A DNA stretch of 5,859 nt from Elusimicrobiota bacterium. Its GTDB lineage: Bacteria > Elusimicrobiota > Elusimicrobia > UBA1565 > UBA9628. Under the pieces are notes generated by a model that did no database searches, had not been told where the DNA came from, and saw only the letters and a program-made list of their open reading frames with translations. The DNA lies in assembly GCA_016194625.1 (NCBI GenBank), contig JACQBB010000075.1, positions 1 through 5,859 of the forward strand. The letters run 5' to 3'. The position numbers were made by a program, and so were the translations under genes. Positions 1 to 4,222 of this stretch are shown here, piece after piece. Numbering within the stretch: position 1 is the stretch's first letter; the number at the start of each line of letters is the position of its first letter.

Positions 1-1
1 C

Positions 2-166
2 ATCCCCGTCGTGATGCTCACCGCGATGGACCAAGGCAAGGACGTGGAGAAGGCCGTCGCCTACGGCGCCGACGCCTACATCCCGAAGCCGATCGATTTC
101 CCCAAGCTGCGCGCGAAGATCGCGCAGTTCGTGAAGCTCCCGCCGCCCGCCGCCGAGGGCCGATGA
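2..166 (+). CDS. Response-regulator receiver domain, C-terminal end (partial)
   Basis: The reading frame is open from the left edge and encodes 54 residues before TGA at 164-166. The visible part matches the last third of a CheY-like receiver (REC) domain. It has a hydrophobic beta strand ending in Leu-Thr-Ala (conserved signalling Thr, visible residue 7), then an amphipathic helix, then Gly-Ala-Asp-Ala-Tyr-Ile-Pro-Lys-Pro with the conserved Lys-Pro pair at residues 29-30, and the final helix. The phosphoacceptor Asp and acidic pocket lie outside the window. After the last helix there is only a short Pro/Ala tail, so no DNA-binding or enzymatic output domain follows the receiver. Either this is a single-domain regulator or the receiver closes a larger protein. 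The stop overlaps the next start (ATGA, 163-166), which suggests translational coupling to the PAS protein and a shared signalling role. Confidence 0.85.
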   Translation: MPVVMLTAMDQGKDVEKAVAYGADAYIPKPIDFPKLRAKIAQFVKLPPPAAEGR

Positions 167-1320
167 CCGACAAGCCCACCAAGGCGTCCCTCGAGAAGGA
201 GCTGAAGCGGACCCAGCGCGAGTTCGCCGCCGCCCGCGAGCGCTACTTCGACCTGTACGACCTCGCCCCCGCGGGCATCTTCACCCTGGACGCGAAGGGC
301 GTCCTGCTGGAGGCCAACCACACCGTCTGCGTCCAGCTCGGCGTCGAGCGCGAGGCTCTGGTCAAGAAGCCGTTCTCGGAGTCCGTGTTCCCCGAGGACC
401 GGGACGCCTTCGCGCGCCACCTCGAGCGGTCCGCGGACCAGGCGGCGCCCCCCGCCATCGAACTGCGCATGACGCGCCCGGGCGCCGCGCCGTTCTGGGC
501 GCGCGTGGAACTGACCCTGGGCTACGACGCCGACGGCGCCCTGATCCGCCGCGGCGTGCTCAACGACATCACCGAGGGGGCGCGCGTCCGCCAGGACCTG
601 GTCCGCCTGCGCGCCGCGGTGGACCACGCGCACGACGGCATCGCGATCGCCGACATGGAAGGCCGCATCCAGTTCGTCAACCTGGCCTGGGCCAAGATGC
701 ACGGCTACGCGAAGGACGAACTGCTGGGACGGCCGCTGGCGATGTTCCACACGAAGGAGCAGTACGAGCGCGACGTGGTCCCCTTCAACAAGGAGGTCCT
801 CGCGCGCGGCTCCTGGGTGGGCGAGGTCGGGCACGTCCGCCGGGACGGGACGACCTTCCCGACCTGGATGTCCACCGTCCTCCTGCACGACGCCGACGAC
901 AAGGTCACCGGCCTGATCGGCATGGCCTCCGACATGACCGAGCGCCGCAAGGCCGCCGACGACCTGGCCCGGGCGCTGGGCGAGCGCGAGGCCATCCTGA
1001 AAGCCATCCCCGACATCTTCTACCGCCTCGACGCGGACATGCGCCTGCAGGACTGGAACCAGGTCTTCGAGCGCGTGACCGGCTTCACCCCGGAGGAGCT
1101 CAAAGGCCGGCACGCGCTGGCGTTCTTCGACGCGGACAAGGCGATCGCCGAGGACGGGATCCGGGAGGCGGTGGAGAAAGGCCGGACCTACCGGCGCTGC
1201 CGGATCGTGGCCCGGAGCGGGGAGGCGATCCCGTACGATTGGAGCGCCGCGGCCCTGCGCGCGCCCGACGGCCGACTGCTCGGCTTGGTCGGCATCGGCC
1301 GGGCCGTCGCCGCCGGGTGA
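163..1320 (+). CDS. Triple-PAS sensory protein without output domain
   Basis: This 385-residue soluble protein has a short charged N-terminal helix (about 5-27), likely coiled coil, then three PAS domains in series. PAS1 is about 28-140 (starts Asp-Leu-Ala-Pro-Ala-Gly-Ile-Phe, ends Asn-Asp-Ile-Thr-Glu). PAS2 is about 147-262 (His-Asp-Gly-Ile-Ala-Ile, Gly-Tyr-Ala-Lys-Asp-Glu-Leu-Leu-Gly, ends Asp-Met-Thr-Glu-Arg-Arg). PAS3 is about 276-381 (Tyr-Arg-Leu-Asp, Gly-Phe-Thr-Pro-Glu-Glu-Leu-Lys-Gly). PAS domains bind small ligands or cofactors or mediate protein contacts; no cofactor can be inferred here. There is no transmembrane segment, so a cytoplasmic location is likely. The protein stops four residues after PAS3, where related proteins usually continue into a kinase, GGDEF or other effector. 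It may relay signals by protein contact, perhaps with the adjacent receiver, or be a truncated sensor. The ATG is supported by GAGGG at 155-159 and by the ATGA overlap with the upstream gene. No other start in this frame looks better. Confidence 0.85.
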   Translation: MTDKPTKASLEKELKRTQREFAAARERYFDLYDLAPAGIFTLDAKGVLLEANHTVCVQLGVEREALVKKPFSESVFPEDRDAFARHLERSADQAAPPAIELRMTRPGAAPFWARVELTLGYDADGALIRRGVLNDITEGARVRQDLVRLRAAVDHAHDGIAIADMEGRIQFVNLAWAKMHGYAKDELLGRPLAMFHTKEQYERDVVPFNKEVLARGSWVGEVGHVRRDGTTFPTWMSTVLLHDADDKVTGLIGMASDMTERRKAADDLARALGEREAILKAIPDIFYRLDADMRLQDWNQVFERVTGFTPEELKGRHALAFFDADKAIAEDGIREAVEKGRTYRRCRIVARSGEAIPYDWSAAALRAPDGRLLGLVGIGRAVAAG

Positions 1321-1346
1321 CGGCGGACGCCGCGAATTGATAGACT
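1317..1346 (+). promoter_or_regulatory. Possible extended -10 promoter for the pantothenate block
   Basis: TAGACT at 1341-1346 matches four of six bases of the sigma70-type -10 consensus. TG at 1338-1339 one base upstream gives an extended -10 arrangement. A weak -35 candidate (GTGACG, 1317-1322) lies 18 bp upstream, over the end of the PAS gene. Transcription would begin about seven bases after the -10, essentially at the panB ATG (1353), implying a leaderless or near-leaderless transcript. The local AT content stands out against the GC-rich surroundings. This is motif matching by eye, and the organism's real consensus is unknown. Confidence 0.3.
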
Positions 1347-1352
1347 GGAGAC

Positions 1353-1913
1353 ATGGCCGACAAGCCCAAGGCCGCTCACAGGTACGCCGCGGAATCCTCC
1401 GCCGGCGCCAAGATCCTTAAGGAGGGCGGCGCGCACGCGGTGAAGCTGGAGGGCGGCATGGAGGTCGCCCCGGCGGTCAAGGAGATCGTCAAGGTCAACG
1501 TGCCCGTCGTCGGCCACCTGGGCCTGACCCCGCAGGCCGTGCACCGCCTGGGCGGCTACAAGGTGCAGGGCCGCCGCCCCGAGGACGCCGAGCGCATCCT
1601 GACCGAGGCGCGCGTGCTGGAGGGCGCGGGCGTCTGCGCCGTCGTGCTCGAGTGCGTGCCCGTCGACCTGGCCCGCGAGGTCTCCAAGCGCCTGCAGGTG
1701 CCGACGATCGGGATCGGCGCCGGCCCCCACTGCGACGGCCAGGTGCTCGTCAGCGACGACATGCTCGGCCTCACCGAAGGGACGCCGCTCAAGTTCGTCA
1801 AGCGCTACGCCGACCTGCGCTCCCTGGCCGTGAAGGCCGTCGCCGACTACTGCCGCGAGGTCCGCGACGGCGAGTTCCCCGGCCCCGAGCACTCCTTCAC
1901 CAACCCCGCATGA
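1353..1913 (+). CDS. panB: 3-methyl-2-oxobutanoate hydroxymethyltransferase, N-terminally truncated
   Basis: PanB transfers a hydroxymethyl group from 5,10-methylenetetrahydrofolate to 2-oxoisovalerate to give ketopantoate, the first committed step to pantothenate and CoA. The 186 residues match the C-terminal two thirds of the family: Val-Lys-Leu-Glu-Gly-Gly (Lys31, Glu33; equivalent to E. coli Lys112 and Glu114), Gly-His-Leu-Gly-Leu-Thr-Pro-Gln (54-61), Gly-Gly-Tyr-Lys-Val-Gln-Gly (67-73), Val-Leu-Glu-Cys-Val-Pro with catalytic Glu100 (E. coli Glu181), Ile-Gly-Ile-Gly-Ala-Gly (119-124) and the C-terminal Pro-Gly-Pro-Glu-His-Ser-Phe. The 69-residue Lys-Glu spacing equals that of E. coli. Normal length is about 260-280, so about 80 N-terminal residues are absent. 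These include the Thr-Ala-Tyr-Asp region and the Val-Gly-Asp-Ser motif; Asp45 of the metal site has no counterpart. TAG at 1341-1343 closes the frame upstream, and the preceding bases code for the PAS protein. The first six residues look like a normal PanB-type start, suggesting an in-frame deletion just after the start codon. Activity is doubtful. Confidence 0.85.
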   Translation: MADKPKAAHRYAAESSAGAKILKEGGAHAVKLEGGMEVAPAVKEIVKVNVPVVGHLGLTPQAVHRLGGYKVQGRRPEDAERILTEARVLEGAGVCAVVLECVPVDLAREVSKRLQVPTIGIGAGPHCDGQVLVSDDMLGLTEGTPLKFVKRYADLRSLAVKAVADYCREVRDGEFPGPEHSFTNPA

Positions 1914-2794
1914 TCGTCTGGGCCGTCGCCGGCCTGCTCGTCCTCGCCGCCGGGAGCGCCGCCCTCGTCTATTGGGGCGCCGGCGTCATCCTCCATCCGC
2001 CGGCGATGTCGCCGATGTGGATCTTCCCGGAGCAGTTCGGCCTGCGCTACGAGAAGTGCTCGTTCAAGACCGAGGACGGCCTCACGCTGAAGGGCTGGCT
2101 GCTGCCCTCCCCGCGCGGAGATACGCGCACCATCGTGATGTGCCACGGCTGGGGCGACAACAAGGGCGAGCTGCTCAAGCAGACCTATTTCCTGAACGAA
2201 TCCGCCGGCTTCAACCTGCTGTACTTCGACTTCCGCTCGCACGGCGAGAGCGAGGGCGAGATCACCACGATCGGCGGCCTGGAGACGATGGACTTCGACG
2301 CCGCGGTGAAGTGGCTGCGCGCCGCCAAGCCCGAGCTGGCCGACCGCGTCGGCGTGTTCGGGCTGTCGATGGGCGCGGCGGTGACCGTGGCGGCCATGCC
2401 CGAGCACCCGGACCTGCGCTGCGCCGTCGTCGAGAGCCCGTTCTCCGACTACCGCGGCGTCATCCGCCGCTGGGCCTGGAACCATTTCCGCGTGCCGCAT
2501 TTCCCGATGATCGACCTGACGCTGTGGATGCTGCGCCGCCGCGTCGGCGACCCGCACATCGACAACTTCAACCCGCACGAGGCCGCCGGCCGCATCGCCC
2601 CGCGCCCGCTGTTCGTCATCGGCGGCGAGATGGACGACCTGATGCCGGTGGACGACGTGACCCGCGTCTTCGACGCCGCGCGCGAGCCCAAGCAGCTGTG
2701 GATCGTCCCCGGCGCCTACCACGCGAAGTGCCGCGAGGCCGCCGAGATGGAGTACGACACGCGCGTCGCCGGCTTCTTCACCCGCAACCTGTGA
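1910..2794 (+). CDS. Membrane-anchored alpha/beta hydrolase
   Basis: This 294-residue protein has an N-terminal hydrophobic segment (about 3-22) that should act as an uncleaved signal anchor, with no clear signal-peptidase site. An alpha/beta-hydrolase fold follows, resembling the serine hydrolases called YqkD-, BEM46- or ABHD17-like. Visible motifs are the oxyanion region Cys-His-Gly-Trp-Gly-Asp (78-83), Phe-Asp-Phe-Arg-Ser-His-Gly-Glu-Ser (106-114), nucleophile elbow Gly-Leu-Ser-Met-Gly (Ser153), acid Asp242 in Gly-Gly-Glu-Met-Asp-Asp-Leu-Met-Pro, and His271 in Ala-Tyr-His. The catalytic triad is therefore complete. Substrate cannot be read from sequence; esters, thioesters or peptides are all possible. 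The start is set by the ATGA overlap with panB (1910-1913); there is no Shine-Dalgarno, consistent with translational coupling. Longer extension upstream in this frame would run through panB and is a shadow. The stop overlaps the panC GTG, so it is encoded between two pantothenate genes, though it has no known role in that pathway. Confidence 0.88.
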   Translation: MIVWAVAGLLVLAAGSAALVYWGAGVILHPPAMSPMWIFPEQFGLRYEKCSFKTEDGLTLKGWLLPSPRGDTRTIVMCHGWGDNKGELLKQTYFLNESAGFNLLYFDFRSHGESEGEITTIGGLETMDFDAAVKWLRAAKPELADRVGVFGLSMGAAVTVAAMPEHPDLRCAVVESPFSDYRGVIRRWAWNHFRVPHFPMIDLTLWMLRRRVGDPHIDNFNPHEAAGRIAPRPLFVIGGEMDDLMPVDDVTRVFDAAREPKQLWIVPGAYHAKCREAAEMEYDTRVAGFFTRNL

Positions 2795-3450
2795 GGACCG
2801 CCCCCCTCGTCCGCACCAAGGCCGCCCTCGCCGCCCGCGTGCGCGCCTGGCGTTCCCGCGGCCTGCGCGTCGGCTTCGTGCCCACGATGGGCGCCCTCCA
2901 CTCCGGCCACGCCGCGCTGGTCCGCGCCGCCGCCGCGGAGAACGACCGCGTGGTCGTGTCCGTGTTCGTCAACCCCCTCCAGTTCGGCCCTCACGAGGAC
3001 TACGGCCGCTACCCGCGCGCCCTGCCCGCCGACCGCCGGCTGGTCTTCGCCGCCGGCGCCGACCTGGCGTACGCGCCGTCGGTCGCGGAGATGTACCCGA
3101 AGGGCTTCCGCACCCACGTCGAGGTCGAGGGCCTGTCGGAGCTGTACTGCGGCCGCTACCGCCCCGGCCACTTCCGCGGGGTGGCCACCGTCGTGCTCAA
3201 GCTCTTCAATCAAGTGCGCGCCGACCGCGCCTACTTCGGCGAGAAGGACTTCCAGCAGGTCGCGATCCTGGAGCGGCTGGTCGCCGACCTGGACGTCCCG
3301 ACCGAGGTCGTGCGCGTGCCGACCGTGCGCGAGGGCGACGGCCTGGCCCTGTCCAGCCGCAACGCCGCGCGCGACCTGCGCGGCCCGCGCCGTCTGCTCG
3401 CCGCCGCGTACCTGGGCCGGACGCGCCTCATCGACAACCTGGCGCTCTGA
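2791..3450 (+). CDS. panC: Pantoate-beta-alanine ligase with shortened C-terminal domain
   Basis: PanC joins pantoate and beta-alanine with ATP, via a pantoyl-adenylate, to form pantothenate. The product here is 219 residues against about 280 for the family. The nucleotide-binding domain is intact: [10 protein letters not shown] (31-40, HIGH-type), Phe-Val-Asn-Pro-Leu-Gln-Phe (59-65), Arg-Pro-Gly-His-Phe-Arg-Gly-Val (124-131), Phe-Gly-Glu-Lys-Asp-Phe-Gln-Gln (149-156) and Asp-Gly-Leu-Ala-Leu-Ser-Ser-Arg-Asn (183-191, KMSKS-like). Directly after Asn191, only about ten residues separate it from [15 protein letters not shown], the normal C terminus. E. coli has about 73 residues in this interval. 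About 60 residues of the C-terminal lid domain are therefore missing, with frame preserved. The GTG start overlaps the hydrolase stop (GTGA, 2791-2794) and gives the correct family N terminus; a longer frame upstream is a shadow. The ligase may be impaired or inactive. Confidence 0.88.
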   Translation: MRTAPLVRTKAALAARVRAWRSRGLRVGFVPTMGALHSGHAALVRAAAAENDRVVVSVFVNPLQFGPHEDYGRYPRALPADRRLVFAAGADLAYAPSVAEMYPKGFRTHVEVEGLSELYCGRYRPGHFRGVATVVLKLFNQVRADRAYFGEKDFQQVAILERLVADLDVPTEVVRVPTVREGDGLALSSRNAARDLRGPRRLLAAAYLGRTRLIDNLAL

Positions 3451-3494
3451 CGCGCCCGCCGCCGCCGCTGACAACGCGCGGATGGCGCCGCTCT

Positions 3495-3523
3495 CCTCCC
3501 GGAGCTATCCTGACCGCGGGAGG
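3495..3523 (+). promoter_or_regulatory. Inverted repeat and -10-like element before the membrane-protein gene
   Basis: CCTCCCG (3495-3501) and CGGGAGG (3517-3523) are perfect 7-bp inverted arms around a 15-base loop. The right arm contains the Shine-Dalgarno GGGAGG (3518-3523) that serves the ATG at 3528, so a transcript starting upstream could fold and hide the ribosome site. Within the loop, TATCCT (3506-3511) resembles a -10 box, without a convincing -35 at normal spacing. If that promoter is used, the left arm is not transcribed and the hairpin cannot form, so the two readings are alternatives. GC-rich chance pairing is also possible. Confidence 0.25.
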
Positions 3524-3527
3524 GCGC

Positions 3528-4076
3528 ATGCACCACACCCGGACTCCGCCGGCGGCGCGAACGCATCACGGGGCGGACGCGGCGACCGCGACGGAGGACG
3601 GGAGCGGCGCCATCGACTGGGCCGCCGCGGGGACCGCCGGCGTCGTCGCGGGCGTGACGATGATCATCGCGGAGACGGCCCTCTCCTCGCTGTTCGTGGG
3701 GGGCGCGGACACGGACCCGGTGCGCCGCATCGCGGCGATCGCGCTCGGCCAGTCCGTGCTCCCGCCGCTCTCGCCGTTCACGGCCGTCGTCTTCGCCGCG
3801 GCGATGAGCGTCCACATGCCGCTGTCGCTGCTGTACGCGCGCGTCCTGGCCGGGCTGGTGCGCGGCCTGGACGCGGGCCGCGCGGCGACGGCGGGCGCGC
3901 TGTTCGGCGCGGCGCTGTACGCGCTGAACTACCACGCGCTGACGGCCCTGTTCCCCTGGTTCGCCGACGCGCGCGGCGGCGTCGCGTTCGCCTCGCACGT
4001 CCTCTTCGGCGCCGTCGCCGGGGGCGCCTACGCGGCGTTCCGGCCGCAGCGGCCGTTCCGTCGCACCAGTGAGTGA
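3528..4076 (+). CDS. Small four-helix integral membrane protein, function unknown
   Basis: The 182-residue product has a hydrophilic, His-containing N-terminal tail (His at 2, 3, 13 and 14), then four predicted membrane helices at roughly 31-57, 83-108, 119-142 and 150-171, and an Arg-rich end (Arg172, 175, 178, 179). A conserved-looking stretch Asn-Tyr-His-Ala-Leu-Thr-Ala-Leu-Phe-Pro-Trp-Phe (134-145) lies at the end of helix 3. The overall pattern recalls uncharacterised 160-180-residue membrane proteins sometimes labelled sodium:proline symporter in databases. That name is probably wrong because true symporters are far larger. GGGAGG at 3518-3523 lies four bases before the ATG and supports this start. 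It is 77 bp downstream of panC, same strand, and may be a separate transcription unit. A competing frame over the same bases (3482-4072) is Arg-rich and is a shadow. I cannot assign a function. Confidence 0.75.
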   Translation: MHHTRTPPAARTHHGADAATATEDGSGAIDWAAAGTAGVVAGVTMIIAETALSSLFVGGADTDPVRRIAAIALGQSVLPPLSPFTAVVFAAAMSVHMPLSLLYARVLAGLVRGLDAGRAATAGALFGAALYALNYHALTALFPWFADARGGVAFASHVLFGAVAGGAYAAFRPQRPFRRTSE

Positions 4077-4119
4077 TGGAGTCGACCCAGGGGACTGCGC
4101 TAAGACCTGCCGGCTCCCA

Positions 4120-4139
4120 GCCGCGCCTCCGGGCGCGGC
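4120..4139. other. Perfect GC-rich hairpin in the convergent intergenic region
   Basis: GCCGCGCC (4120-4127) and GGCGCGGC (4132-4139) form a perfect 8-bp stem with the four-base loop TCCG. It can be extended loosely by GACC (4104-4107) pairing with GGTC (4141-4144). No T run follows on either strand, so it is not a classical intrinsic terminator. It could still stall RNA polymerase, stabilise the 3' end of the upstream mRNA, or belong to a larger folded RNA. Confidence 0.4.
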
Positions 4140-4185
4140 GGGTCAGGGAACCGGGTTCGCCGAGGATCGGCGGCTCGTGAGGACA

Positions 4186-4222
4186 GCAGGGCGGGTCGCA
4201 GCCACCGCCCTGCGCGCGTTTT
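4186..4222 (+). terminator. Likely intrinsic terminator between convergent genes
   Basis: GCAGGGCGG (4186-4194) and CCGCCCTGC (4205-4213) make a perfect 9-bp GC-rich stem with a 10-base loop. On the plus strand, five bases then TTTT (4219-4222) follow, a weak but reasonable Rho-independent terminator for the membrane-protein gene. On the minus strand the same stem begins eight bases after the kinase stop codon, so it may also protect or end that transcript, although no T run follows in that direction. The T run overlaps the kinase stop codon. Confidence 0.5.

Noticed and set aside
76..1113. Long minus-strand open frame (345 codons) opposite the receiver and PAS genes
   Set aside because: Low-complexity Gly/Ala/Val/Arg-rich translation with no domain; it mirrors the codon structure of the well-supported PAS gene, as expected in very GC-rich DNA.
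1321..1352. Missing PanB N terminus hidden in another frame upstream through a frameshift
   Set aside because: Only 32 bases separate panB from the PAS stop codon, and PAS3 fills the preceding sequence, so there is no room for about 240 bases of panB.
163..1375. Similar starts of the PAS and panB genes (Met-Thr/Ala-Asp-Lys-Pro) as a sign of duplication
   Set aside because: The match covers only about a dozen bases and the proteins are unrelated beyond it; chance similarity of Lys-rich N termini is enough.
1847..2722. Minus-strand 291-codon frame opposite the hydrolase
   Set aside because: No recognisable domain and skewed composition; antisense to a gene with a complete catalytic triad.
1972..2790. 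Plus-strand open frame running through the hydrolase into panC
   Set aside because: The part before 2791 is Arg/Pro-rich and out of frame with the motif-complete hydrolase. Only the section from the GTG at 2791 is PanC.
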